Source: Blastobasis lacticolella (lineage: Eukaryota; Arthropoda; Insecta; Lepidoptera; Blastobasidae). Taken from it: a stretch of 64,000 nt of DNA. The stretch covers positions 13,670,501 to 13,734,500 of the forward strand of contig LR990046.1 of the NCBI GenBank assembly GCA_905147135.1, read 5' to 3'. The notes beneath the pieces were generated by a model. That model was not told the origin of the DNA. It saw nothing but the letters and a program-made list of their open reading frames with translations, and did no database searches. Shown here piece after piece: positions 22,493 to 37,100 of the stretch. A program made the position numbers and the translations under genes. Each line of letters begins with the position of its first letter. Position 1 is the first letter of the stretch.

Positions 22493-23331
22493 AATTGCAA
22501 ACCTATTTTTAAAGTTACAAAATAATTTGGAAAAGAACTCCCAACTCCAAGAAAAACATTGCTCGCTTACTGATAACAAAGAAGTTATAATCACATCATT
22601 TGAAAAATTGACAATTGTTTGACAAATGGATCGCAAACTATAGAACCTTTTCTACTCCAAGTCACAGAACATAATCGATATAACTGCTAATCTAGCCGTT
22701 ATTCTATTCGTTATAACGGAATCGATGGATTTAAAATTGGCTTTTGCACCTCTACTTCAGAGAACATGAAATAGACTATACGAGTAGACAACTAGTTAGA
22801 AGGAGGTAGTGAACAGGCAACCGACAAATGTCAGAACGAGACGTGTGTAGGTAAAAGAAAGTGATGCAAATACAAATGTATAGACAGCTCCATCTGTAAG
22901 ATGGTCATTGAACTAAAGATAGAATACGTACGTACGTGCGATGGCGATGTGTGAATTTCGTTTGCTAATATTTTTTGGGCTACAATAGATATTTTACTGT
23001 AAATACAACGTAGTGAATGGTGTAGTAAACTATAGTCATTCTAAATTAATAAGTCTTTCATAAAGTGCACTTTTCATCCTAGTGTTGTGCTACGCGACAG
23101 TCGTGGTAAGAATCATGGTTGTATTTGTATGATTGTGCTATACAGAAAGTGGATAGATACATAGCTAGTCGTCTGGGCCGCTGAGCGGTTGAGTTGAGCT
23201 TGGGTAATGACCGGTTCCCTGAATTTTTACGTCGTGTGTTATTATTGTATCCTGTTTTATTCATTGTTTATAACCAACATTTCAATAAAAGGCTAAGCTA
23301 TGAATATTGTATTGTATATCTTTCACAGGTC
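22493..23331. promoter_or_regulatory. Divergent promoter region between MTMR9 and ZMYND8
   Basis: 839 bp separate the two start codons, which face away from each other, so both 5' UTRs and promoters must lie here. A good donor GTAAGA at 23106 paired with the acceptor CTTTCACAG ending at 23328 suggests a 5' UTR intron for ZMYND8 of 223 bp. A palindromic TACGTACGTACG run lies at 22925-22936 followed by GCGATGGCGATG. No TATA box is convincing on either strand. Confidence 0.65.
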
Positions 23332-25116
23332 ATGGAGGAAAACTCTGAAGCTCCTATGGATACCGACGTGTCTTCTACCTCTGAGGATGTGGTAGAAGTC
23401 CAGCAGGCATATACTCCACGCCATGATGTTGAAACAGTTGTTACTGTTGAGGAAATCAAAGAAGAAACTATGTCTCCAGGCAGACAAAAAAAACTTGAAT
23501 TATCAAAGCCAGATGATAAGGCTGGCTCTGATCAGGCAAAGTTGTCAGAAAAGGCACAAGGTAAAGAAGCCCCAATCAAAAAAATTATTATTAAAGCCAC
23601 TAACAAAGACTACAAAATAGTAAGAATAGTACAAAAGTCTCCCAACAAAACAGAGGATTCACCAAAAAAGATTCAACTTATCAGGTCTCCTCCCAATATT
23701 GCGACTCAATCATCTGTTGAAGTCAGTAGCTCAAAATCTGATGAAAAAAAGTCACCATGTAAGGTGCCTGAAAAAGATACACCGCAAAGTCCTCTGAAAC
23801 AGGTTATAAATGTTGAAAAATCTCCAATAAAAGACACTCACTCACAGAAGTCATCAAAAGAAGCCACTAGCACAGATAAATGTATTCCAGGTAAGGAGCA
23901 ACAATTGAAGGTGTTCACTATTTCAAAAGCATCACCTGTGAAGACGGTAGAAAGTCAAGAAGAGCTGGTCACAGTCAAGCAGATTCCTAAGGAAGCACCA
24001 TCTACACCTACAAAGGATTCTACTACAAATTTGTCTGCATCTATGGAGCAACTAACAAAACCTTCTCCTAAAGATCACATAACCAAGTCACCACTTAAGG
24101 AAGCCACCATCACTCCAACAAAAGACCAAGTAGCTAACACTTGCAATGAAATATCAGCAAAGGTGACACCAGTAAAGGATACCACACCAGTTAGAACTGC
24201 TATTTTGTCACCCAAACAAATGAATAAGGAGTCAACGCCCCAGTCTCTTGTTACAGAGTCACCACTGAAACTAATTATTAAAGATATGACACCGAAATCA
24301 ATGGCCAAGGATTCAACACCCAAACCAATAGCTAAGGAATCAACACCTAAATTCATAGTCAAGGAATCGGTTTCCAAAACAGTGGCCAAGGAATTTACAC
24401 CTAAATCCCTTCCCAAGGACACCACAATAAAGCCAGTGGCCAAGGAGCCGACACCTAAACTCTTTGTCAAGGAATCAACACCTAAACCCTTTGTCAAGGA
24501 GTCTACTCCTAAATCAGTTGGGAAAGAGTCAACATCTATATCTTTGTCCAAAGAATCAACACCAAAACCCATTACAGCCGTATCTGAAAAGGTGATGAAT
24601 GACAATGAAGTTAAAAATTTAGTTACCGCAATGGATATTGACAAAGAAGCATCAAATGACTCTCAGTTGGAAACCTGTTCTGATACGTCTGAAAAAGAAC
24701 ATAATAAGAGTATCAGTAGGGAATTACGGTCATTAATTAACTCCGCTAAGGAGTCCAAAATTATTAGTGAATGTACACAATTGACAAGTAAAACTAGGAA
24801 ATCAAGAACTCCATTAGATACCTCGAATATGAATGTTTCCATGGAAGCTGATAAAATACAAGGCATCCGTCGAAGCAGTGAGAACTCACAGAAGAGTGGT
24901 TCCAGTGAGAAGTCTGAGAAAGCATTGAAAAGATCAATGAGATCACAAAATCCAGAGTTTGTTCATAAGGTAAAGCAGTTTTTGAATTCTGTAACAGGGA
25001 AAACGCAAAAGGTTGAAGGAGACTTATCTGATGAGGAAACAGATGAGTCAAAGTCTAAGGATGTAGTATCAGAACCTGTATCTAGCACACCTAAGAAGAA
25101 AAAGATTGAGGAGAGT
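23332..25116 (+). CDS. ZMYND8: ZMYND8 coding exon 1, low-complexity N-terminal region
   Basis: 595 codons rich in Lys, Ser, Thr and Pro with many SP and TP sites, which are potential proline-directed phosphorylation sites. It begins [16 protein letters not shown] and contains the repeat array 24274-24570. The end [17 protein letters not shown] (~540-555) looks like a short ordered helix. The frame extends upstream of the ATG but a TTTCACAG acceptor at 23328 limits the exon. Donor GTAAGT at 25117; readthrough stops 19 bases later. Confidence 0.88.
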
Positions 25117-28100
25117 GTAAGTATTCACTGCAGCTAAACATATGCATAACTTAATGTTTATTGCATGTTGCATTGCGATGTTTATGCTTGTGAATTGCTC
25201 CAAAATGAAATAATTTCAATGGTTTTACATCTAAACTTTTTTCATTTGTATTGTCACCGAAACCATTAGGTTAGGTTGACAGTTTTACACATGACACTAA
25301 TAACAAAATGGCTGATTGTCAACTTTAACAATTTTATCAAATTGATCAAAGAGTGGGTAAACAGATGGTAAATTTATTTAGGCAACAGGATTGCCATGGT
25401 TAGTAGATTCGTTTAGATAGCCTAGTAAATGATGTCACAAAAGTTCAAAATAACAATAATTGCAATGTTTAACAGGTATCCCAGAAGGAAAAGCCTCGAT
25501 TTGAAATCCCAAAGGACAATAAACTCCGGACAGATCCCTACTGCTGGCGCTGTCACTGGTCGGTCGAGCTAACGCAAAATGAGAAGGTCCCTCCTATCCA
25601 CTGTACTGTGTGCCCCCGTTCTTTCCACTTCAAATGCTTGCATGGAGCAGAAAGAAATAAGATAAATCCAGACAAGAACTGGGTTTGTCCAGAATGTATG
25701 CAGGTGCTGCACGCTGAGAGCTCTGAGACCAGGTGAGTTTTTTTTATGCTATGTAGTGACAAACTAGGAGGCAGCCCATCTGATGGTAAGCAGTAACTGT
25801 CGCCCATAACATCTACAATTTAGGTAGCAGGCAACAAAACTGCACTGTGAGGACTAAGATGAAATGCCTCATGCCTGTAATTGCGCTGGTTACCATCAAA
25901 CCGCGTGAGAGTCATAAACAGAATTTTGTGCTAGCAGACATAGCATCTTATACTTAATTGTAGAATTTGAGAAAACCAGCAGAAGACTTTAGTTTACTTT
26001 AATTTGGCCCATGAGTCTTTATTTGCTCTTTATTTAAGTTACACTGCGTAATTTATAATATCCTGGTCTAGTCTTTAATTTGTCCAAAGAAGATACATAC
26101 TACTACATATCTGTTTGGAGTAGTCAGCTAATCACAGGAAAAGGTAGAAAATTATGGTATTGTAGAATATTATTATTTGAGGTTATCTTTGCATTGCACA
26201 TTTCCAGATCACCTGCAATGAAGAAAATCTCACTGGGGATGCTCTGTGATCTTCTGAAGCATGCACTGGAGAGGATGCAGGAGATAAATGGGGTAAAGTC
26301 TTTGTCTTTTTCATTCAGTACCTACTACCTACCTACCTATGAGTTTAGAATAACATTTGTAATTGTTCACATACAGTCAATAAAAAAATTTGTTGACCAT
26401 CTATCCATGACAAGATGGACTAAGTGGTCAGATAAATTCATTGTATGACTGTACATCTGTTCACTGGGTAAGTATGTAGATAGCCAAATGTTTTCATACA
26501 TATTGCCTGCTGGAAATTTTGTAAACATGTGCATTAATTAGTCCATCCAAATATTTATTTCTATAGCCAATAAGAGGGCTTTTTTGGAAATTATTTATAA
26601 GTAAGCAATGTTTTAATGGTAAAACATCCCATCACCCCATGTTACAATTTTAATTTTCGTTTTCATTTCATAGGCAATAGGCATTAACTTGGTACTCAAA
26701 TTATTCTAATCAGATCCATATTGACCCTCTTCTGTACCTATCTAAATATAAATATCCACTGTCTTAAACAACAGTTCCATATTAGTTGCATAATAAATTG
26801 TATTGTGCCGAACAGTGCTTATGAACAGACTGGTCAGTATTATATTATCAAAACACTATATCATCAACTTTCACCCAGCATTGAGACTGCGCCGGTGACT
26901 TGACGCACGCCTACATAGTTATACGGATGTAGCTATTAAAATGCTAGCGCGAAGCCGGCAGCGGGCGGGCCTCGCTTCAATGACCTTGCTACTTATCTAC
27001 GTAGCTCGGTCCCGCGTCCCGCGTCTCGCGTCTCGCGCTCTCACCTCTCACTCGCACCAATCAATACCCGCCCGCGATATACCCGTCTCGCTCCACGCCA
27101 ATAATAACATGTTTATGTAGTATGGCGGTGTAGCTGCGTCTGTGTGCTTGCATTGTACAGTTTCAACGCATGTGTTGCTGTAATGTATGTTGGCAAATTA
27201 GGTGGCCAATTTTGAGTCGTTTAAAATGGGGCTACTGCATTCGATACTGATGCTTCAATGATGATGGAAAAATTGGTTCCTATCTTAGCATCGTATCATT
27301 ATCAGTAGATGATGATTGATTTTGTGTTGTAGATCACTGATATAGATGAAAGTGGTTGTCGTTATTACTAAAATAAACGCAGCGACCAATGTTAGGCAGA
27401 TTTTTAAAATAGATCGACGCACCTGCCGTGGCGTCCGGCGGCGGCGGGAGTTTCGAACTTACCCCATTTCTAGACCCATATGGATATAAATTATGCACTT
27501 ACGATGCGCGCCGGCAATAAGTTTCCTTATCCATCTATTTCATAAATCTTGAAGAGTGCATGCTTAGATCACATATAGCGGAAAAGGAGTTTGGATCCTA
27601 ATATGTTAACCACTAGTGGACTCGGCGCGACTTCGTTCGCGTACACCTACTTTAGCCCTACCTACCCTTTTTTTCTTGCTTACATACTTTCCTCTTGAAT
27701 CACTGTATCTATTATTGTAAACCGCATTAAAATCCGTTGCGTAGTTTAAAAGATCTAAGCGTACATAGGGCGGCGGGAAGCGACTTTGTTTTATACTATG
27801 TATATATACTAATTTCAGAAAGCGCAAGATATTGTTTTTTTTGGCTAATATCAAAAAATATCCAAACCCAACCATTCTTAAATTGGCCGCAGAAAGAAGA
27901 TGCTGCGGCTGGAAAGTGTGAAAACACCAGTTTTTTTCATTTGTAATTAACCTCCACACACAACTACAGAATATTCCACAGCCGCCAAAACTGACTATAA
28001 ACGCTGCTTCGCTATCCACTGACAGTCGCCAATACACCCTCCGCAGGTGGAGCCCTTCATGCAGCCAGTGGACCGCGTCGAGTTCCCTGACTACGACAAG

Positions 28101-31100
28101 TACGTCGTCCACCCAATGGACCTCAGTCACATGCAGCAGCAGATCGCTGCGGGCTCCTACGGCAGCACGGAAGCGTTCCTGGCGGACGCGCAATGGATAC
28201 TGCACAACAGTATCATATTCAACACATGTGAGAACTGTTGGTTCACTTGTTTTATTTTATTTCCGTTGTTTTCCGTTCTAACTGGCTTTTGCTTTGCGGT
28301 GTGGGTATATTTTGTTTCGTCGGTGTATTTTTCTTCTAACAAAGGTGTGCGATAATTTTATTTATTTATTTTTATTTTAAAACTTTATTGCACAAATTAC
28401 AGCAATTGGCGGACTTAAAGCCATTGAGGCTTATTATACTGAAATCTAACTTTTACAACTGTTAAGATTTAGACATTCCACTCGCTTCATTAATTGATCC
28501 TAATAATCGCCCGATTGATATCTTTAACAAACCAATAAGAATGTATTTAACAGTGACAGAGAACAATGCACGCAAATAAATTGTTGTTCCAATTACTGTG
28601 TGATTCATATGTTTTATAATTTTGTTATACGTGAAATTGTAACTTAGCAGAAGATATATGCGAAATAATCATAACGGGCCACCACTCATGGGCCACCGCT
28701 GCAACTCCTGTGTAGCCAAGATCTACAGCGGCGACAACACACAGGATCATAAGTCTAAGAGACGTCTATAGAATCATTTGATTGCTCTGATAATAGCCAT
28801 CACACCAACAGCCCAGTTTAAGTCGGCGCAACCCCATGGCAGGCACTCCCTCGCTCCTGCCACACCTAAATTAACTTATAAAAGGATTTGCTTTGTTTAA
28901 ACTCCGTAAGTACCGGCGCTCATAAGGCCACAATCTCGACGACAGCGGTGTCAGTGACCCGTTGCTTACCTAGTCTATAGCATAATGACGTGTCTGAATG
29001 GGCGCGATGTCAATACTGAGATATTGTGATCCTTTTTAAAGTTGTTATTTTTGCGATTTTGCGATTGGCCGCTACGTGCCTGGGCTAATAAACGCAGTAG
29101 TATTCATCATTTCTCATCATCGTCGCAAGCACCTCATACATTAACCTACAATCCGTCTTTTGATAACCCCCAGTCTTGAACAACTATCGCACGAAATAAT
29201 TCTACCATATATATTCAATATATATCGCTTCATAAGTTGTACATATAACATCACAGCTTCGAAACACCAACACAAGGTTGCGTAACATAGCAAGCAATAG
29301 CTTAAACACAGCTCCGGACAACTCTCCCGCCCAACTCTACCTGATACTTGCCTCAACTCGTCAGCAGTGCAGTCCAAGCTGACGGCCGGCGCTAGGTCGC
29401 TCGTGCGCTCGTGTCGCACGGAGATGGGCGAAATCGAGGCGTGCCCCGAGTGCTACGCGGGCGCGCACGCACGACGCAGCACGTGGTTCACAGACGTTTG
29501 CACCACCCCGCACGTGCTGCTGTGGGCTAAGCTTAAAGGTGAGCATTGGTTGTTTTGAAGTACGTTTCTAGTAGTGTTTAATAGAAAAATACAAATAATA
29601 GAACAACGACAACGATAATAGTGAATGTGGCGTAAAAGGGAACTAACTCACGGGCATTATTATCGTTGACGCGTGTAATATTTTTTTCTACTGAACACGC
29701 ACTATAAAGGTTCACTTGCGAGCATCGCGATAGTGACGCGATGCTCTGGCGACATGGCGAACATTTAAATTGAATAGACAATTAGACTTACTATCGACGT
29801 GTTGCCGGAGCCGATGCTCGAAAGTGAACCTTTAAGGGTGCAATTATACCATACAAAATATACTGTCACGGGGGCCAATCGGCTCGGCTCGGGTGCTATT
29901 AGGCATGAAAATATGATCAATGTTAGCGCGGTGAGGGCACAGGTATTGTGCGGAAAATGAAAGTCCACTATCCGTAGTCCATCTAAACTAATGGACTAAG
30001 TGTTTTGACTAAGGGGATGTCGATTTTCTTTATACAACACAATGACAAACGAGCAAACAGCCCACCTGATGGAAAGTGGCAAGTGTCGCCCATAACATCT
30101 ACCATTTCAAGCATCAAAATTGCACAACCACGGATGAGTCACCGCAGCTGCCTCTTGCCTGTAATTATGATACCTACCGTACTCTTCGAACCGGAACACA
30201 ACGACATGCATCGTGGCTTCGTGCCAGAAATAGATGGTTTAAGCCGTGTTGTTGTGAGGAATATAGTTTATTAACGTGTAAATCTGTCAGAAGTGCCAGA
30301 AATATACCAATCAATCGGAAATCGGCGCCGCGCGTCCGAAGTATCTATGAGTTTGTGCCAACTCCGAACCGAGAGGTACCTCGCCGAATTTGTTTTCTTA
30401 GGGATTGGGCTCTTTTCTGAGGACATCTGAGGAACATGCCGTCTTCATTGCCCCAGAGTATTTTTCCTCGTCGCTTCTCAGACTTGACAGAGTCGTACCA
30501 CTCACCGGTGGAATTAGCTACCGGCACGCACGGTTACTCGCCATATACCATCGCACGGTTAAATGGAAGTGACAGACACAGCGAACCCAGCTATGTGAGC
30601 CCCACATACCCAGTAGTGACGCAATATGGGGCGATCACTTTCTTACATAATCTCAGAGAATTTGCCTGTACAGAATGTCACACCTACAAGCCAATTACAA
30701 TTTTAATACACGGAATGTTTACGGATTACAATGCGGTGAAACTTTCATCACTCACTTTACTCTGCCATTAATGTGGATTGAGAATTTTACATAACAAACT
30801 TAGCCTACGTAAGTACGCCAAATAATAAACTAATGCCCGTACAAGTGACCCCACGCACCTCGGCTATTGATAAGAATTTATTTCCAACTAGTTACCCTAC
30901 AATGCTGCCCTACAGGGTATGTGGTCGGCATTTAAGAAGGACAAGAATATCAGAAGTCTTTCTTCCAGGATTCCCTTACTGGCCTGCCAAGGGCATGTCG
31001 GTCAACAGCTCCGGGTTGGTCGACGTGAGGTTCTTTGGAGCGCACGACCGCGCCTGGGTGCCTGCGAGGGACTGCTTCCTTTACTCCGAGAAGGACCCTA

Positions 31101-34100
31101 ACAACTTCAGGACCAAGCGGCAGGATATACTGGACAGTATGAAGGTGAGTCTTTTTTTTGCGTTAAACTAGGCAAGCTTTTGAGCGCCACCTCATCCGAT
31201 AGTAAGTGACGATACTGCATATTCACACAGGTCTTGAAGGTGGTCCAAATTGTACAGTTTGTGGAACACATTGTCAGGCAAGACCTCTATACTTACCTGC
31301 ATAATTTTAAATTCCTAAATTTTTTGAAAATTAATTTATTAACTACCTACTTCGGCAATATTCCGAATCGAGCCAACAAACTTGCACACTTTCTCGTATA
31401 CGTAAAACAGTGCCATCTAGTCTGAATATGATTACTAACATAAAAACACATTCACTGATCATCGATGTAGTACCAATGCGGGCCACGGGCGCCTAAGTCG
31501 CCCGGATTATGACAGCAACTTCTGTTGTACATAGTATTTCTGTTCTCTATGGTGGTATGTGGTTTCTCTACGACCAATAGTCAATAACTCTGTCAACGTT
31601 ACAGGAAGCAGAGCAACACATTCGCAACATATCGCGCAAGTACAACAAATTCGTGTATCCGCCATTCAAGACCGTTTTGGATCCGTCCAAGCTGACGGAG
31701 CAACTCAAGATGATGGTGAGTATCTCATTTTGATGGTACTACGTATGGTAAACGCTGTTGTCACTAAGGTTTGTATACCACCTGCTGTCGTATGTAATTT
31801 GGCGATCTTATACATAAAAAACTGGATTTAAATTTATAGAATACAAATCAATATATAAAACAATTTACTTGGTTGGTTGGTTGGAAGAGAATCGCGCAGT
31901 GAACAGCCTGTTCTATCCGTCCAAATGGAAACGTCGAATGGGACGTCAGATACCCCTGTCTGGGCGAAGTGCAGAAGGACCTGTCAGATCACGAGATGGA
32001 AAGAATCCGTCTGATTAATTGAATAGCATCTTTTGGTGTCTGAGGCCAATAACTGTCTGACATGATGCCTACAGCTACATTCCAATAAAATTCCAGCTAC
32101 ACCCCACGCATACCAATGTTGTGGAATGAACTACCTGAAAAGTACAACATGGAATTCTCCAAGAAAGGGGTGAAAATGTTTTTACGGGGTGGGCAACACA
32201 TGCTCCTGGTATTGCTGCAATGACTGCTTACCATCAGGCAGGCCGTATGCTTGTTTGCCACTTTAGTGGTATGAAAAAAATATCCTCTTTGGTTCGCTGG
32301 CTCACCACAATAACAACAGTAATTCAACTAAACATGACACTATTCTGTACTCACAAATCGTATAATAACTTGCAGATCCCGTCGTTTGAGGGTGTAGTAC
32401 GTCCCACGCCGAAGGAGAAGCCGCGCGGGTCGCCGGGGCTATCCAAGGACAAGGCCCGTTCATCGTCAAAGAGCTCGAAGGAATCCAATAACGATGGGTA
32501 GGTCTCTATTCTAATACTGGCAGACTGCGGAGCGTTTGGTCACGTGGTGTAGAAGGCACAGAGTAGATAGATAGATTAACACTTTATTGCTCATACAAAA
32601 CATAATACAGTAGATACAGGGCGACGTGGGAAATAAATGTCCTGTCGGTATCAGAAATATGGTCCCGCAGGAGACCCAAGAATGGATTGATATTGAGTCG
32701 GTTTCGAGAGCTTACGAATGTGAGGATGCTGAAACCCGAGCAAAGTGGTGGAGGAAAAGTAGGAAAGCGGACCCTGGCATAAGCTAGGGTAAAGGCCAAA
32801 GTTATGATGATATCAGCCTTCGTAGCATGACGGTCTATGTCGTGCGCTAGAGAGCCTAATAATTTTATATTGAATCTAGTCGAATTGACCAATCATAAAG
32901 CCGTATTGAACGCAGTGCCTTCAGAACTGTTTTACTCCGCATAATAACGCTACTTTACTTAGACAAGTATTGTTTTCGAATATGGGTGTTAATCAGTAAA
33001 ACATCCATTGTAATTACTATGGAAAACATTATTTTATTACAGTGATATCAGCGATATGGAGGACCCGGGAACAGCGCCGCGCAAGATGGCGGATGGCGCC
33101 GAGATAGCGAAGGAAGAGGAAGATGGAAGCAACAAAGAAAAGAATGGAAACAGTAAAGAAAAGTAAGTCATTTATTATTTGTAGGGTGTTTTCTTTGCTA
33201 TATGTATTGATTTCTGTCTTTTGTATTGATAATTACGCGTTATATAATGATTTGTTCGAAATATATAGGTAAACATTTTCTAGGACAATTTGCTCTATAT
33301 TTTTACAACAGTAAATTCCTTTTTTTTTTCAGGGATATTAAGCCAATGGAAGTAGATCCTCCGGTAGAAAAGGAGAAATGTAAGGAGAAAGAGGGCGAGC
33401 CGTCGAGGAAACGCAGGCGTTCGGAATTAGAGGAAGCTGTCATCACCATAATGGAAGGCAGCAAAGAGAAGAAGAAACGTGTAGAAGCAGAAGTAAAACC
33501 GGACAACAGCGCGGAGAAAGAAGTCCAGGAACCAACATCGAGTACCAAGGAAGCGGATGTCCCCAAAGAAAAACCGAAAACGGTCGAAACTCCAAAATCA
33601 AAGACCGAGCCATCGGCAAGTACTTCTGACAAAAAAGTAGTTCCTAAATCCGGAGCCATAAGGATTGTTTCATTAGCTAAGTTAGCGCCGAAGTTACCCA
33701 AGGTTGGTCCAACTAAGGCGACGCCCTCAAAGGAAACCGTCGAGAAGCCTCAACCAAAAGCTAAAGGCAAGCTCGAGAAATCGAATTCCACAGAAAAGGT
33801 CACCAGCACACAGGAGGAGAGGCCGAGGTCAAAGCGAAGGAATTCCAAGAACAACAAATCCCTCAACACCAGCAACACCGGTAAGACTGAATCGGACAAA
33901 AAGGACGATAAAACTCCCAGTTCTAGCAAAAACGCCGAACTAGATAAATCGAGCAACAAGAACACCGTCACAGCTGTACTAGCGTCCGAGGCTTCGAAAG
34001 GTCGAAATCGCGTGCAATTCGACGACAATACAAGTCTAGCGATGCTGGCGTCCGTGAAAGGCGTGGTGGTCAGCAGCGGCGTCGCCGGCCTGCCCACCAT

Positions 34101-37100
34101 CACCAGCGTAAGGAGCCTGTCCAACATTGAGGCCAACACGAAGACTACCAACTCTCGAAAGACTATAGAGATCACAGTCGAGGCGGCGTCGGATTCCAGC
34201 ATCTTCACGCCGACCAGCACGGATAACGTTCGAAACATGCGCGAAGCCGTTACTAAGCTTCAGCAACTCCGAAGTGAGGGGGAACCGACCCCCAGCCCTC
34301 CTGTCGGCCGCGTGGGGGTCCGAGCCTTTGCCCGAATGACGTCACCACCGGCGCCCCCGCCCACCGAAGTCCAGGTCGAGATTAAGACCGAACCGATGGA
34401 CCTAGACGACCCAGAACGACATCTCGAGAAGCTGGATCTGATGAACAGCTTCCAACTTCGCCCCGTAAACGGCCCGTCGAGTTTACGCGACGTGCGCATA
34501 AATAAGGTTGTAGTGACGTCAGGACCCACCGGGTCAGCTGTTCCGGCGAGTGGTAAAAAACCGGCTCCGAAGGCGGTCGAGGTGCGATCCTCGCGGGCGA
34601 AGAAGACCTTCCCGCAACCGAAGAAGCCCGAAGACGGCCGGTCGGAGCTGAATTCCAAGAACTCGATGGTGTACATACCAATCCAGCCGGCGACGCAGCC
34701 GCCGGCGCCGCGGCGAGCCGTCAACGGGCAGTTCGCGTCGACGCCGCCCGCGCTGAGACCGCTACCGTCTGTTTCTACCTCCGCCTGTAAGTATTTGCAG
34801 TGTATATTATATAGTCCATTCGCCGTAACGACATATTGATGACTGCAGAGTAAAGGTGTTGTTACAGTGTTCGCCGCATTTCTTCCACCGATTAGGATCT
34901 ATTAAAGTCATTGCGCCATAAAAATTTGACAAAAATTGAAAATAACTCATTGGCATCAATTTTATTTTTTGTTTGGGTCCACACCAAACTCAATAGGATT
35001 GAAATTACAATGACAAAATGGCAGTCAGAGAATTTCAATACCATTACTTTTAGCAGTTTCACTAAATATTTATATATTCAATATTGGTCACTGTGAACTT
35101 AGTTTTCTAGTTTGCTGCGATTGATCGAGGGGCGGGGCAAACGATGACTTACTATTTTCTTGTCGCGAATGGATTATAGTAATTTGGTAGCCACGTCCTG
35201 GTTTTGACTACCTACTTGACCTCGCTACCTGCAAAGCGACTAATGCCGAATGCTCGGCCTGTCGAGCCAAAAGTACCGTACTCACTTACGGTCAATCCAA
35301 ACGCCACTTCTAACTTCTAACCATTGCTATAGTAACCTACTCCTAAAGGTCCCTGTTGCCCCCACAGCCAGCAGCGCAGTGAACACAGTGACGTCAGCAG
35401 TGGTGCCCGTCTCGATGCCTTCGCTGTCGAGCGCTGGCGGTACGTCCACGGTCTCCACTATGGGGCCGGTGCCCACTGTTGGACAAGTGCCTACCACCGT
35501 GCAAACGGTGCCTCTGATCACGAGTGTGAACGGCCAGTGGACCTTTAGCCTGCAGCCTGTCATGTCCTTGGGTGGCGTTGATGTAAGTACATAGTGATTT
35601 TTCATTGTTATTTTTGGTATTTTCATATGCCATTTGCGTTTTGGAGGCCAAAGCGCCGCTATTCACGTGACGTGGACTACGTTCCTTTCTTGGCGAAAGT
35701 GATGCATAGTATGCACTCATTCAAAAATTCATCATCACAATAATATACAGTAGAGAGCCACCGAGAAGGGCATATACTAATCAAATAAATGACCTTCTCC
35801 AAAAAATGGCAGCCAAGGAGTATATATACTGTACCGGTGTAAATATATGAGATCTATGAATGAGAAAGAGGTAAAAGTAATGTGTTAGGTCAGGACAGCT
35901 AGTTTAAAAAGCAAAGAGTGTAGTTCGACGTGCCTCACTGGATGGCGTGGCTTAGACAGGATTCTCAGGTATTTAATTGAATAGCCGAAGTTATTCGGAC
36001 AGATATTTCGTGAAGAGATACATTGGTTTTAGTACTTATACTATTGCAACAAAAATGTGCAAAAAGTCTACTCTGACTAAATTCATTTTTGAGAATCGTG
36101 TTCAACGCCATCCATTACAAATATTTGAACAATTTTTTCATTTAATCGGCATCCGGAAATCTGCCCATAGTAACTGCCTACCCCTGTGGGAAATGGGCGT
36201 GAGGGTGTATGAACGTATGTGCATAAAAATATAATCACGGGCCGGGGCCCTAAACTGTTCAACCAGTCTTAGGGTCCTCAGCGGAAGACCCTGGTCAAAT
36301 GTATATCTTTAGTATAAAAAATCAAATAAAACAAAGTCGCTTTTCGCCGTCTGTCCCTATGTATGTATATAGATACACGCTTAAATCTTTTAAACTACGC
36401 TACCGATTTTAACGCGATTTTCAAAAATAAATAGGGTGATTCAAGAGGAAGATTTCCATTAAAAATAGTGAAGGTAGGGTTTAAAATACGTGAACGCGAA
36501 CGAACTCGCGCCTGGTCCACTACTTACGTAATAATATTACTCAAAAACACGTGTCCATTGATTGACGTCATTTCTATCACCAGAGGGTTGGCCCCACATC
36601 CCCACCAATGATGAACGGCGTATCCGAGCGCGTCGGCCCCGGCCTGATGCCGATGACGCCCGCCGTGGTCCCCTCGCCGCAGTCTCAGCCGCAGACACCG
36701 CAGGCGACGCAGTCGACGCAATCGTCGCAATCGACGCAGTCGACGCCGACGCAGGCGCGAACTGCGGCGGATTCGACTGCGCCGCTTGGAGAAGTACGTA
36801 GCATTGGGCATAATACCACAAAGGTGGCAAACAAGCTTACGGACATTGGGGCGATTCTCACGCTGTGACACCTCTCATTCGACATTTTCTCTAACCAAAA
36901 AACTGTATTAAAACGTCACTGAAATTGATCTTCATCGATATACGAGTATCGAAGATAGTTGAGACAATATTGTTTGGCTATTAATAGAGATATGTGTGGC
37001 TAGAAAAAATTTCGGAATCGAGATGTCACCGTGCGAGAATTAGGCCCCTGCCTGATGAAAAACTGTCACCGCAGACTATGGACGTATGCAATACCAGGGG

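Noticed and set aside
22493..22636. Upstream ATG extending MTMR9 by 48 residues
   Set aside because: The extension is hydrophobic and unlike the family; the ATG at 22492 matches the usual MTMR9 N-terminus.
23194..23331. Upstream ATG of the ZMYND8 open frame
   Set aside because: A splice acceptor at 23328 lies between it and the conserved start, so this part is probably 5' UTR intron.
30005..30771. Possible extra exons in ZMYND8 intron 5
   Set aside because: The frames overlap repeat family E, have no matching splice phases, and exon 5 already joins exon 6 inside the PWWP signature.
34260..34724. Long minus-strand frames opposite ZMYND8 exon 10
   Set aside because: Shadows of a GC-rich coding exon; no domain or start support.
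36524..36871. Arg-rich minus-strand frames
   Set aside because: They are antisense shadows of ZMYND8 exon 12, whose CAG/ACG-rich sequence leaves other frames open.
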